From contig CM039197.1 of the NCBI GenBank assembly GCA_008360975.2, forward strand, positions 186,001-250,000: DNA of 64,000 bases, given 5' to 3'. Shown here piece by piece: positions 1 to 10,700 of the stretch. The position numbers were made by a program, and so were the translations under genes. The notes under the pieces are model-generated. The model had not been told where the DNA came from. It saw only the letters and a list, made by a program, of their open reading frames with translations, and did no database searches. This DNA is from Lichenostomus cassidix (taxonomy: Eukaryota; Chordata; Aves; Passeriformes; Meliphagidae). Numbering within the stretch: position 1 is the stretch's first letter; the number at the start of each line of letters is the position of its first letter.

Positions 1-576
1 TGACCTGTCACCTTACTCAAGGAAATGGCAGGAGCTGGATACAACTGTTGGTGAAAGCAAGGGAAACTGAGACTACAAAGGCAGGGAGATGTTAGACCTA
101 AGCTGAGCCTGAGGAAGATGGTTTAAGTAATTTTTTGTTATCCTCCCCCTCCAATATCTGAAATGGTGATTAGAATTTTGACAAAGGGCAATAAACTGAA
201 TTCAAGAGAAACACCACAAGACAACTGTTTCACCTGTGACAAGCAAAAGTAAGGATTTTGGACATGTATCTCAAGCTGCCCTTAAATCATCAAGCCTCTC
301 AACCTGATCTCATGACAATGAGATCAGTATTTTCCTGCAATCCATTGGTTTCATGTAAATTAACAGCAGAAAGCCAAGTGCTACGAAATCAGTGGAACAA
401 CATTTGTTGGACTTTCAAGACAATGCCATACTATGGGGTAAAACAGCAATAGGCAAATACTAAAAAGTTACTATTCATGCTAAGTCATTAAAAAAGGACA
501 TGGTTCTATAATATTATCTACTGAACCTGTTATAAAACCTTTAAAGTGTCTCTCGCAGTACATTTGATTTTAAAGC

Positions 577-582
577 TTTATT
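577..582 (-). terminator. Candidate distal poly(A) signal AATAAA for ZBTB43
   Basis: TTTATT on the plus strand reads AATAAA on the gene's strand. It is the most distal canonical hexamer I noticed within the likely 3' UTR. The following 30-40 bases on the minus strand are moderately U-rich. Hexamers are common by chance in AT-rich DNA, so this is only a candidate. Confidence 0.2.
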
Positions 583-874
583 TCAAAGTAATCTAACTGC
601 AAATAGAAGTAATGTTAAACCTTGAAATATCCCATATAAATTCATTCCAAGCTGGTAAAAGAAACAGGTTTGCTGGCAGCTCTGTAGGATGGTCTGGGTT
701 CAACTTTTTTTTTTTTTTTAAATCATAGTTTATAGACTGGTGTTTCTGTCCAGCCTTTTTTATGGTTAAATAGGAAGAGGCACCCTTAACTTTTTTATGC
801 CAAACTAAAGTGACAGTTGGAAAGGGGCTGAGAACTAATGTAATATACAAGACAATTCTTGAAATGAGTATGAG

Positions 875-1020
875 AATGAACACCCTGGATGTGTTCTAGG
901 CCAGGCTGGATGGGGCTCTGAGCAACCTGGCCTAGTTGGAGGTGTCCATGCCCATGGCAGGGGAGTTGGAAGCAGATGACCTTTGAAGTCTCCTTCCAAC
1001 CCAAACCATTCTATGATTCT
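875..1020 (+). mobile_element. CR1 LINE 3'-end fragment
   Basis: The sequence matches the familiar avian CR1 3' region. It contains the block about a lead being a 'ggccaggctggatggggctc' type word, then a GTTGGAAG...GATGACCTTTGAAG-like block, and ends in CCATTCTATGATTCT, the CR1 tail motif. The element is sense on the plus strand and 5'-truncated, as most avian CR1 copies are. It lies inside the probable ZBTB43 3' UTR, antisense to the gene, so a transcript reaching it would carry the reverse complement of CR1. Confidence 0.85.
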
Positions 1021-1257
1021 AATGCCTTCCTTCAAATGTGATGATGGTACTTGCAGAAATGACACCATGTATGTGGTAAGGCCTTGAAGAATGGAAAAAT
1101 AGGGCCACCGAGTGCAAGAATCCTTTCCTCTACCCTCATGTAAACAGGCAAGCATTATAGTATTTTTTAGTATTAAAAAAGTCAGTGTTAGAAGTGTGTA
1201 AACAAACCAGAGAGGGAATATAATTTCTAAGTTTAAAAAACATACTTATAAAGTTTT

Positions 1258-1330
1258 ATGGTTTGTTTGTTTTTTTGTTGTTGGGTTTTTTGTTGTTTAC
1301 TTTGTTGTAGTTTTGTTTTTTTGTGTTTTA
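1258..1330. repeat. GT-rich low-complexity tract
   Basis: About 70 bases almost devoid of A and C on the plus strand, built from GTTT, GTTG and T-run units. It belongs to the same compositional class as the tracts near 21713, 29223, 49670 and 61605. Confidence 0.75.
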
Positions 1331-3456
1331 TGTTTGTTTAAATACAAAGTGCTTCTATACATTAAGCAGGTTACATACAGTGTTAGTGAGCAAAATCCCT
1401 GTTTCAGTACCTTGATCACAAAGGTTACACATGGCCACCATTGTATCTGTAGAGTTCAATTAAGTGCTAACAATAGGAACTCTGTGGTGCTGACCATTCA
1501 GGCCCATTGCCAGCAATGGGTTCACTGTACTGGGGAACATCTGTTTTAGCAAAATTCCATATGAAAACATACTTGAAGCATTAGATTAGTAATTAAGAGC
1601 CTCTTTAAAAAAAAAGTAGAATGCCAGTAAAGAAATTATAGTAATTACAGCTCACTGAGTAGAAAACCCTCAGCTTACAGCAGACATTCATTTTCATGAT
1701 ACAGTTCAGTTGTATCTTAAGACAATTTGTAACCGGGAGTTCAAAAGAGAATCTGAAGTGTAATAATCTTTGTGTGGTTTTGCTTCACCATTTAGGGTAA
1801 TCTGTTTCAGTACATTATTCTGCATACAGCAGTGCCTAATACAAAAATTGGGGCCAGACAGCTTAGGTCTTTAAGGCTGGGTAACTTTTTCCCCATGTGA
1901 ACAGCATTGTACTTGGATATCACCTCTTTCTATTATATTCTATGTATGTTCTAAAGGCTCTTCCCTTTTTATATTCGAGTAAGCTACTAAGAAACTTTTG
2001 CTTTTGCTTACTAAGAAGCAATTGCTTTCACATTGGACTGCATTAAGCTTTCAACCCCAAAATCCTGTTGTCACATTTACAACTGATGCCTTTACTCTAC
2101 CTGCAGAGCTGGCAGCATCTCTCAGAACTATACACACTCCTCCATCTATATCCAAGAATGAGAGTCCCAAACATAGATCCTCGTCCTAAAAAAGAACAAG
2201 GGTCACTTTCCCAGCAAAAATCCCAACCTCAGACATAAGCATGGTACCATGTTCTGCAGTACCATTAAAAGATCCGAATCACATATTTTCTACTTTTTTC
2301 CCCAAGCAACTTCATTTCAGGAAGTATACAATTCTGCTTGTGATCACCAGTCACAGTAGTTCAGTACCAAGAATTTGTATTGTAGTTCTTACTATTCAAA
2401 CAGTAAAGAATTAAAAGTATAAATACCTATCAATGACTACATAATTTTCCTAAAGCAGGTTTCTAAAACTAGATAGAAGTTCTTGAAGAAATTTTTGTAC
2501 CAATAACAAGTCAGTTCATGAATCAAGAGTTTGGTACTTGCTACTGTAGGAAGCCACAACAATTTGAACAGAAATCTACAGTTTAAATATTTGATTAATT
2601 TGACTAAGTTCCAAAATGTTACATCTTTTTGTTGATTTCCTTTTTTTCTTTTTTATAAGACATACTACACATACTTCTAGAAGCTCTCATGATGTAGCGA
2701 TTAAAACCTAATTAAGCTGAGTCATATAGCATTAGACCCTAGAGGAGCAAGAATAAAGCATACTTAATACATACTGAAGTTTATAGTGATATAGTGATAA
2801 AAGTGCGGTACAGACTTTAAATAGAAATCAGCACAAAAGTAGACATTTGTTTTACTGAAGATAGATTGAAAAAACAGAAGACTGATCAAGGAAGGTCAAA
2901 CCACCTTTACCACTGCCTTTCATTAAGCAGTACAACAAAGGCTACTGAATGATGCACACTACCTAATGATGCATATTAAGTATGTTGGCAGTCTTCAGTT
3001 TGAGGTGGAATTCAAATGTCTTTTTCTTTAAAATGTGAATCATATAGCCCAATTTGGTCATCTTAGTTTTCTTTTCCATTAAGTAGTGCTACCTGAATTC
3101 GTGATTCATCTAAGTATTTTCAGGATTTTTGCCAATTTAGAGCTGAGTTTTATTGTTTAACTGAGTTTTACTACTTAATTTAGATGACTTAGAAATACAA
3201 GACAGCTTCTAAATACTGCTGTGATTACAGTCAATGTCAGACCTCATTTTGCAGGCACCTTTCAGATTAACCACATGCACTTCACACACTGAACACCCAA
3301 AGTAATACTGTGGAAAGCAAAGTAAGTTTGATCTGTTTATACCAGCCTACTCATTAAAACTTGTTTTTTCAGAATGCACAATAGCAAGTACCAGACATTA
3401 TTTGCATATTTAGTTTATTTTTCTTACTCTACTAAACAAATGTAAGCACTAATGTC

Positions 3457-4851
3457 TTAGTTCATCTCAGTAGTACTCTGCTCAGCTTTAGAAGCCTGAT
3501 AGGACTTGGTACAAGAGGTCACATGCCGATGAAAACTGTCCCGCCACATAAATCTTTTCCCACAGATGTTACACTCATATGGTTTTATGCCTGTATGAAT
3601 TTTCATATGGCCTACAAGATGGTGTTTCATTTTGAATTTCTTACCACAGACACCACAGCCATAAGGTCGAAGACCAAGGTGCATACTCATATGTCGATCT
3701 CTCTGACTTTTGTGTGTAAAGCTTTTTCCACACTGACAAGGATAGAGCTTATCGGCATGAGAGAATCCAGTGAGAGACGTTTCTTCTTTAATCCCGGCAG
3801 CCATATCAATGCTTTCACCATAGCCTGCTGCCATCATAAGATCCTGTCTATGAGCACTTAAATTTCCATCTGCCCTTTCACCAGAAAATTCTTCCATTGA
3901 TGAGCCATAGAAGTCAACTTGTTCATCATAATTACTTTCATCTGCCTGTTCATCAAATTCTGCTTCTATCTTTTTGTCAGCTATGTGAAAATCTTCAACA
4001 CCTGAAGACTGGATTGAGTGATCTGCCTGGATGGCATTCATGGATTCAGAAACTTGGTGTTCATCATAAGGATTATCAACGCCTTCGCAGTCTTGTTCAA
4101 ACCTTTCTGGTTTCACATGGATCCACCGCTTGTGAGACATGATGCTGGGTTTGCTATACATTGGTCTGGCATACTGGTACTCTGCACTATCACTAGTTCC
4201 TTCTTCCCCATCCTGACTGGTCATTCCAGTACTAAGTCTGTCATGTTCTGTTGAAGAGTTACTGGGAAGGTACTCATGTTCTGTCAGCTGACATGATAGT
4301 TCATCTTTAGAGCTTTCTTCTTCATTTTCGCCGTCCCTTAGTTCCTGCACTTTGTGGAATTCTGTCTGTCCTCCAGAGCCAAGTTCAAAGGTTTCAACAA
4401 GGCCATTGTAGCTACTACTGCTTGGGGACTGATGGTCACTACTGTGATTCATCTTCTGACACAGAACTGTAGGGTTCCCCTCAAGCACTTCAGTGCACTT
4501 ATCCACTACATGCCACATCTGAAGGAAACTTGCTGCTGTCAGATAACTAACAATTTCTGGCGCAGGCATTACCAGCCGGCCTGTATAGGTAGACAGAAGA
4601 ATGTTTTCAAATACTCTGGGATTCATCACATCAGGCAGGACTATTCGTCTGCTGTTTTTGAGGAGAACCTGATCACAGAAGTAAGGTGAACTAGCTGCAA
4701 GAACAGCTTTATGGGCTCTGAAGAGATGGCCCTGAACCACAATGGACACATCACATAATTGTCCTTGCTGGCGCTGTTGGTTTAACTTCTGCAAAATGGT
4801 GCTAGAAAAATCTGGAAATTCCACTCGAAAGGAGCTTGACCCAGACTCCAT
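3457..4851 (-). CDS. ZBTB43: Zinc finger and BTB domain-containing protein 43
   Basis: A 464-residue protein encoded in one uninterrupted exon, close to the 467 residues I recall for human ZBTB43. An N-terminal BTB/POZ domain spans about residues 23-125 (LCDVSIVV strand, HKAVLAASSPYF helix) and should mediate dimerisation and co-repressor contact. An acidic, serine-rich linker follows (about 126-365, with several DE-rich blocks). Three C-terminal zinc fingers occupy about 370-447. Finger 1 is unusual, with a C-x-C pair (C372, C374; H387, H391). Finger 2 is classical C2H2 (C399, C402, H415, H419). Finger 3 is C2HC (C427, C430, H443, C447). The identity rests on near-identity to the human protein across the BTB domain and fingers. 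The family consists of nuclear DNA-binding repressors. ZBTB43 has been reported to remodel Z-DNA at purine-pyrimidine repeats in mouse prospermatogonia. The start has a strong context (G at -3, G at +4). Intact, with no frameshift. Confidence 0.97.
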   Translation of the reverse strand: MESGSSSFRVEFPDFSSTILQKLNQQRQQGQLCDVSIVVQGHLFRAHKAVLAASSPYFCDQVLLKNSRRIVLPDVMNPRVFENILLSTYTGRLVMPAPEIVSYLTAASFLQMWHVVDKCTEVLEGNPTVLCQKMNHSSDHQSPSSSSYNGLVETFELGSGGQTEFHKVQELRDGENEEESSKDELSCQLTEHEYLPSNSSTEHDRLSTGMTSQDGEEGTSDSAEYQYARPMYSKPSIMSHKRWIHVKPERFEQDCEGVDNPYDEHQVSESMNAIQADHSIQSSGVEDFHIADKKIEAEFDEQADESNYDEQVDFYGSSMEEFSGERADGNLSAHRQDLMMAAGYGESIDMAAGIKEETSLTGFSHADKLYPCQCGKSFTHKSQRDRHMSMHLGLRPYGCGVCGKKFKMKHHLVGHMKIHTGIKPYECNICGKRFMWRDSFHRHVTSCTKSYQASKAEQSTTEMN

Positions 4852-4856
4852 TTCAT
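4782..4856 (-). other. Upstream ORF overlapping the ZBTB43 start codon (uORF2)
   Basis: An ATG at 4856-4854 lies five bases upstream of the main ATG (the string reads ATGAAATGG) and is in another frame. It encodes 24 residues and stops at 4784-4782, inside the BTB coding region. Its context is adequate (G at -3, A at +4); the main ATG is stronger (G at -3, G at +4). Such overlapping uORFs usually lower translation of the main frame. The ORF is seen directly; its use is inferred. Confidence 0.5.
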
Positions 4857-4925
4857 TACAAATTTAGTGTTGTGCTGCAAGAGAAAAAAAAAAGAAAAAA
4901 GAAAAAAGAAAAAAATAAAAAAATT
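4852..4925 (-). other. ZBTB43: Splice acceptor and 5' UTR part of the ZBTB43 coding exon
   Basis: On the minus strand a tract of about 45 pyrimidines (mostly T, with C about every seven bases) ends in CTCTTGCAG, giving an acceptor AG at 4876-4875. The exon would start at 4874 with CACAACACTAAA and reach the start codon after 23 bases. The tract is itself an (A6G)n-like microsatellite on the plus strand (about 4883-4922). The acceptor is inferred from consensus only, but it is the obvious one. Confidence 0.75.
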
Positions 4926-7125
4926 ATAAATTCTGCTTAGTCAGGTATTGACCCTTCCATCTCCTTCTACACTTTTTTCTTTAACAGACTTACACAGAAC
5001 TCAACACAAAATTTTCTGGAACCTTTTGCTACTGCTGTATTTCTCTCATGCCACCTCATTTCTCTCTTCTAAAACCCGTACTAAGGCTGTAAGTTGCTAT
5101 GCCAGCATATTTTGTTGTGTTTCTTCTCTCCAGGAGGACTCATCAACTACAGCAGGAGATACATACACCAAGTTATCCAGTTGGGACAGACTAAGCATTT
5201 CAAGCATGAATTTTAGATAATGAAACTGTTATTTCATGAAATGATACAGTAGAGTTCTAACTCCCAGATGTCCCACAGTTTGTACCAGCATATGAAAGAT
5301 TAAGTATTTCAAATGCCAACAAAATAATCTCATTGATCCCCCAATAAACACTAATTTTACTCATGAATATTTCCCTTCAGAGAGTTTTCAAAAGCAGTTG
5401 TATCAACTCACAGAATGACACTGGAAGCATAAGCAGAATCCCACTAAGAATGAGGCTTATGACCATTCTCATGCATTTCCCTATTGTTCTATTAACTGAA
5501 AGGTGGAAGAGCAACAGCTTGTACAGTTTTTAATTCCGAGCTTATTGAGATATTATTATAACATGCCTTTTAAGAAAATCATACAGAATTTAAAATGTCA
5601 ATCAAAAAATTGACACTTCCGATGCACAGAATTTTTCCTGCCTATACCCTGTGTATTTGTAACAACATACCAATTACATGCCAGAACCTCAGGTAAGAGC
5701 TCCCAGATTTTCAGATCTGTATTCCCGCATCATCCAGATGTCTTACTACAAAGTTAACAGTCCTTTAAGCAGTGATACAACTTTTTAAAATGCATACTTA
5801 AAATTTTAAATTGAATTTGAGACAAATTTGCACATTATTGTAATTAGAAATGAAATTTTAATGCAACTATGAAAGACCAACATTAACTGCTTGAGTAAGT
5901 TAAACTTGTGCAATTTTTCCATTTGATAATGTGCAAATTGAATCCTGACGAGCCATGGAGCAAGTGGTTTCCTCTGTCAAGTTCCATGAAGTTACCACCC
6001 ACATAATTGCAGAAGACCACCTTTAAATTTACTGTCTTCAACACTCCTCAGGTGTTTCTCCTCAAAGCACCAACCATATTCAGAACATAATCAGCTACCA
6101 ATACTTTCCCAGCGAGCAATGTAATACTGCACCTGCCAGTTCAATTGTTACTTTTTCTTATCACTTTGCTTAAAGCAATGTGACATAATTATTTAAGTAT
6201 TTCGACTTATCTTATACCTTATGTATGTCTACTCTTTTAAACAATCAGATTTTTTTATACAGATGCAGTTCCTTAGCTTCCTTCAGCATATTCTCAGATT
6301 AAAGATTTTATTTTTCAATACTTGCCTACAAAAAAAAAAAGTCTTCAGAAGATGTTCAACTAAAATTTAAAGACAACTGCCTGTAGAATTCATATATAAT
6401 TACTGGTAATCTAAATTGCCATCTTTCAACAGGGACTCAGCATGTCACCACAAAAAACATTTCCAGGTGATAGCAGACTTTTATACATTTGAAGTTCTCA
6501 TGAAAAAAAAAGGTAAGTAAAATATTTTCAATTAGCAAAGCCATACAAGTCAAGAAAACCGATTTTCCAAAGGGGTTTCACTTTCTCCTTCAACACTCTG
6601 TTTTGTTTTGCACTTTCTTTACTCCACACTCATAAAGAACAAAGTCTTTCTATTTCAATTAATAATAAAAAAAAATTAGTCTCCATGCCACAGCATTGAG
6701 TAGAACATACAAGACACATTTAAGTTGCTTTAAAATAACATTACTTTCAGTAAGTGCTAACAGGGAGTTACTTGCCCTCTCCACGCGCAGGCCTACAGAT
6801 ATTGATCTCTCACCCTCCCAACGCTCCCGCGATGCTGCCGCGACCGCACCGGCGGGGCCCGGCCGGGAGCCGCTCCGGCCCGCGGGACCGGACAGGCCCC
6901 AGCGCCTCCCGAGACGGCGCGGAGCCGCCAACAGGCTCCCTCCGGAGTGGCCCCCGCCCCCCGGTCCCGCCGGGGACGCCGACCCGGCCCCACAGAGCAC
7001 GGGACGCGCGGACGGGCTGAGTGGGAAGGCCTCGCGCGCCGCGCCACCCAGCCACCAGCGCGGACCCGAGGACCGGACCCGGCGGCAGCGCGGCCTCCCC
7101 GGGGCCACGAGCAGCAGCGCCTCAC
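4875..7125 (-). other. ZBTB43: ZBTB43 first intron (predicted)
   Basis: About 2.25 kb lie between the predicted donor at 7125 (GAG|GTGAGG) and the acceptor at 4875. Most of it is AT-rich with no credible ORF, while the promoter-proximal 340 bases are GC-rich. A poly-A run lies near 6330-6340. A GC-type donor candidate (AGG|GCAAGTAA) lies near 6771-6780 and could define an alternative or longer first exon. Mammalian ZBTB43 has alternative non-coding 5' exons, so further small exons here cannot be excluded. Confidence 0.55.
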
Positions 7126-7250
7126 CTCCGGGCCGCGGCGTCTCTCTCATAGCGGGACACGCTCGGTGTCGCCCCGGCCCCAGCCCGGCCCGCGCCCCAG
7201 CCCGGCCCGTACCGGAAGCAGCTCCCCCTCTTCCTGCGGACACTTCCGCG
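7126..7250 (-). other. ZBTB43: Predicted non-coding exon 1 of ZBTB43, containing uORF1
   Basis: The 3' edge is set by a near-consensus donor (CGGAG|GTGAGG, exon end 7126). The 5' edge is a guess placed just inside the ETS/CACGTG cluster. An ATG at 7150-7148 opens a short frame that crosses the predicted splice and ends at a TAA at 4866-4864. It would encode the 11 residues MRETPRPGAQH and stop 12 bases before the main ATG. An RNA read joining 7126 to 4874 would confirm this. Confidence 0.5.
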
Positions 7251-7265
7251 TCTCGGTCACGTGAC
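7212..7265. promoter_or_regulatory. ETS and E-box (USF/MITF/TFE-type) motif cluster
   Basis: CCGGAAG at 7212-7218 and ACTTCCG at 7242-7248 are facing ETS sites. GTCACGTGAC at 7256-7265 is a perfect 10-base palindrome around CACGTG, the form preferred by USF and MiT/TFE factors. Together they sit where the core promoter of a TATA-less gene would be. Motif matches are seen directly; binding is inferred. Confidence 0.6.
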
Positions 7266-7424
7266 GACGGGCCCAGCCTTTCTGCTCCCTGCCCTCAGGG
7301 TGGCTCTTACCCGGGGCGGTGGTGGCGCCTCCTGCTGGTTCCATTTGGGAGTGGATCTATTTGACAGGAGCGCTCAAATACTAATGATTCGCATCCCAAA
7401 AGCCCCTAGGCTGGGCCGAGCCGG

Positions 7425-7456
7425 CCTGAGCTGAGCTGAACTGCGCTGAGCTGAGA
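7425..7456. repeat. (CTGAG)n-like pentamer tract
   Basis: Several imperfect copies of GAGCTGAGCTGAACTG-type units just upstream of the CpG island. Short low-complexity sequence only. Confidence 0.6.
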
Positions 7457-7730
7457 TCCCCTTTCTCCTCGCATCGTCTCCCTTTGCGATGCAGCTGCTA
7501 CTTAGGGCAATATTCTCAGCGCTGCTGTGGGTACTGCCAGGAGGGGACTACCAGTCAGCTCAACTGAAGCCCACTGTCCTCGCCGGGTGCTGGCTTGGCC
7601 CGCGTGTTCCGCACAGATGCCTGATATGCTGGAGCACGGGAACTTTGTTAGAGCGAAATCGTTTCAATGGCCACGCAACCAACCCCTGTTGGAACTTCTG
7701 CACAGTTCAGACACGGCACCACCCCACTGG

Positions 7731-7748
7731 GGCCCGCAGGGGGCGCCG
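7731..7748 (+). promoter_or_regulatory. CTCF-like site, plus orientation
   Basis: GGCCCGCAGGGGGCGCCG matches the CTCF core (CCASYAGRKGGCRS-like), with the invariant AGGGGGCGC intact. It lies about 0.4 kb upstream of the ZBTB43 CpG island, in a second GC-rich shoulder (about 7395-7810) separated from the island by a short AT-richer gap. Boundary function is inference. Confidence 0.5.
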
Positions 7749-10700
7749 CTCCCCGCCTGGGCTGGCTCTGCTGGCCCGACCCGAAACCCGCCCCTTTCCA
7801 CGAGAAAACTTCCCAAACAAGCTTAGGAAGATGTAATATTAATTATGTGTAATCGTTAATACTTTTAAAAGAAAACGGACGACAATATCTCAGTTTTTAA
7901 ATTCATCACAAAGACTTCAGCTGAAGCGGCCCTCCCGGTTCGCAGCCGTCGATGCAGCCCAGGCTGGTTCTGTGTGCGGCGGCCCTGGGCAGCGGCAGCG
8001 GCCTTGTCAAAAAATGACCAGAGCACGAGGTTCTGTGAGGCACAGCCGCCCCGGCTCTCAGCTTGCGTCACCTGAAAACCTGGAGCAAGGGAACGTGCTA
8101 AAACCCTGGGGTAGGAGTGAGAGCAAGCTGTTCCACGGGAGCTAAAGGAGTTCTCTTAGTCAGAAACCATCCCTGTTTAGGAAGTAACAGTACTTTTCTG
8201 AGCAGAATTTGGTCTGTTGCCTGTATTTTCAAGTCTGGTAGTGCACATTCACATATTAAGTACCTATTGTTACTACAGTAATAGGACCTCTAATAAAAAC
8301 TTTAATACAAAAATGAGAAAAGAGAAACACAATATTTAATACAACACAATTATGCACTTGTCTCTTATCATTATCAGAGTACAATTATCAGACCAAATGA
8401 AGCACAACATAAGAATGATAAGTAGTAGGGCAAGGAAGTTTTGTGAGATGAGATAACTGAAGCATATGTTTTGGCCTGTGTTGAGAACAAAGCAATCCCA
8501 CGGTTAGCAGGGCAAAGTGTTGCAAAAAGCGAATAATGATTTATAGAGCAGATGTGAAAGAAACTCACAACAGAAGAGAACTGAGCTCAATCTCCTGTAG
8601 CATAAACAGCAGCAAGGGCTGCCCTGGCACCCCCTGTTGCATGTTCAGGAGACAAGAGTAAGGGTTCAGTTGCTCCAGGTGCAGGGAGTCAAGTACTCCC
8701 TACTGGTAGGCAAGTTGTTCACGTCTAGCGTCACAAGGGTCATCTAACTTCCACCACAGCTGATTGCAAAAATCACTTTTGTAGGGAGGTATTGTAGAAT
8801 TTCCCTCTAGACTACCACACTATTAACTCTGCACCTTGCTTGGTCTGCTGGGTAGCTTTCCTAAGCATTTGGATAGGAAAGCAACAATGTACTCCACTTT
8901 TTAAAGGAGAGATGTCTGTAAAGAGGCAAAACACACACAATTGATACTTGACTCAACAAGCTTCATCCTCTGGCCGTGACAGTGCCACAATTCCCCATCA
9001 GGAAGCTCAGAACAGCGTATCTCAGTTTTGAAGATATCCCAATTAATGCCAAGTTCATCCTGCAAACTGGGATCTCAGTGAGAGTCTTAAAAGCTTGTGC
9101 TACCTTCTCTGCTAAAATGGTGCTGATGAAACTTCACCTGGCAGACTCCTCTCCCCTCCTTGTTTTGAAATGGCCTCTATCTCTGCTGTGTCTAATAGAA
9201 GGCAACTGGAATGGGAATTGTCTGGTAGAGCTCTGAATTATGGAGTAGAATTCTGAGATCATGGTGAAGAATTACAAACCAAACCCTCATTTTCTCTCTC
9301 ATAATATTCTGGAAGTGACTAAGTTCTTTGCTAAGATGGATTTCTGCATTTATGTGATACAGCATCTTAAGCAGGATTAATAATAAAGCATTGTCCTCTG
9401 TCCCACCTGATCCTTTGCCAGTCAGGAAGTCCTGAATTTTCTTCAAGCTTAAAGAATACATATTACCTAGCTCTTTTTCATAACATTGTCAGTGAAAGAT
9501 TTGGAATATTATATTGGCTCAGTATTTATACTGAATTAGCATTAGCATTCCCCATGAAGAGTCAGGATCCTACAGGGCTGAGTAATGAACGAACAAAGGA
9601 TGTTTCTGCCCAAATATTTGTTGAAAAATGGATGCAAGACATGGCAGCTGGCTGCAGCACACTTAGTGGATGGAATAAGTGGAAGGGCATTGTGTTGTGA
9701 GTCATATATGATTAATATTTGAAATACAGAAGAAAATCATTCTATATGGTTAAGAGACAGAGAACCCTTCTCAAATTAGCATCAAAACTGTTATGCTGTG
9801 AGCTCCTGTAAAGATTTACTTTTCAGGATTTGGGGAGTTAACAGTTACTTTTGTTACCTTTTTTCTGCTCCAGCATTTTCTTCAGGAAAAAGAATAATGT
9901 TTTTAAAAGTAAAATCTGCCATGGTGCCAGTTATGATTAATCATGAGTGTGGCCTGAAAAGCATTTCTGATTTCCTTGATGTGATCAGTTCTGCAGTCTT
10001 CATGTGATAACACTGACTGCGGGAGCAGGCTGCAGGGTCAATGCTAGTTTATTAAATCAAAATTCATATTTTACAAAGGAAGCAAATAGAAACAGCATTA
10101 ACTAATGTTTGTATGTTTTACTTTTTCCTGAGGTTATGGAAGTTTGGCTCAAATTCATGAATGATCATTTATCTAAGCTTAGAGACCATAATTTTTTCCC
10201 TTGAATGCTTTTTTTATTGTAGCATGTTTTTTTAACTCCTCTATATTCCCTGCTATGATTGATTTAAATAATTTATTTTTAAGGCAGTGGGTTTCATACC
10301 TTTTCTGTTAGAACAAGAAATACTATATTCTAATAAGTGAGCTGAAAGGGATTTTTTTCTTGACATTTGATAGGCGGACATAGGTGTCTTTCCAAATCCT
10401 ACTTGTTTGGGTTTTGAGATGGAAATAGTCTGCATCACCTTGTGTTAGGCAAACTAAAGGTCTCAGTAATTCTTGCATGACAGGATTCTACAATTCTATA
10501 AGGATGACAGCAGCTTTAGCTTCATTCTGATGATGGAAATGTCTTTTGGTCTGTCCCATAGTGTTCATATATTCTGAAAGTTTGTATTCTTGGTAAATCT
10601 AGTAAGATGACACTGGTTATACTTTGTTGTGTGGGTCAGACTTTAACTACCAAACTACTCAGAAGGGCAGACTGGTACTTGTGGATTCTGTGTTGATACA

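Larger units (their letters stand above)
1..3456 (-). other. ZBTB43: ZBTB43 3' UTR and/or 3' flank (partial, runs off the left edge)
   Basis: This stretch lies directly downstream of the ZBTB43 stop codon and has no credible ORF. It is AT-rich with many A and T runs, as expected of a vertebrate 3' UTR. From memory, mammalian ZBTB43 mRNAs have 3' UTRs of several kilobases, so much or all of this may be transcribed. Minus-strand AATAAA hexamers occur at 3414-3419 (only about 40 bases past the stop, unlikely to be the main site), 3149-3154 and 577-582. A CR1 fragment (875-1020) and a GT-rich tract (about 1258-1330) interrupt it. The true 3' end cannot be fixed without RNA evidence. Confidence 0.5.
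6785..7330 (-). promoter_or_regulatory. ZBTB43: CpG-island promoter of ZBTB43
   Basis: About 550 bases are very GC-rich and dense in CpG, in sharp contrast to the AT-rich flanks. No TATA box stands out. The island holds ETS-type motifs, a CACGTG palindrome and a GC box (GGGGCGG at 7313-7319). This is the architecture of a dispersed, TATA-less vertebrate promoter. The minus-strand gene starts here; a divergent plus-strand transcript is possible but nothing in the sequence proves it. The many ORFs running through the island on both strands reflect the scarcity of AT-rich stop codons. Confidence 0.85.

Noticed and set aside
6659..7364. Several long overlapping frames on both strands across the CpG island
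   Set aside because: Few AT-rich stop codons in CpG DNA; low-complexity Arg/Pro/Gly products; no homology recognised.
7489..7836. A 115-codon plus-strand frame beginning with a hydrophobic, signal-peptide-like stretch next to the CpG island
   Set aside because: It lies in GC-rich promoter shoulder sequence, has no recognisable domain, and other frames are equally open here. Composition explains it.
10480..10503. GATTCTACAATTCTATAA resembling a CR1 tail
   Set aside because: The upstream sequence does not match CR1 well enough to call.
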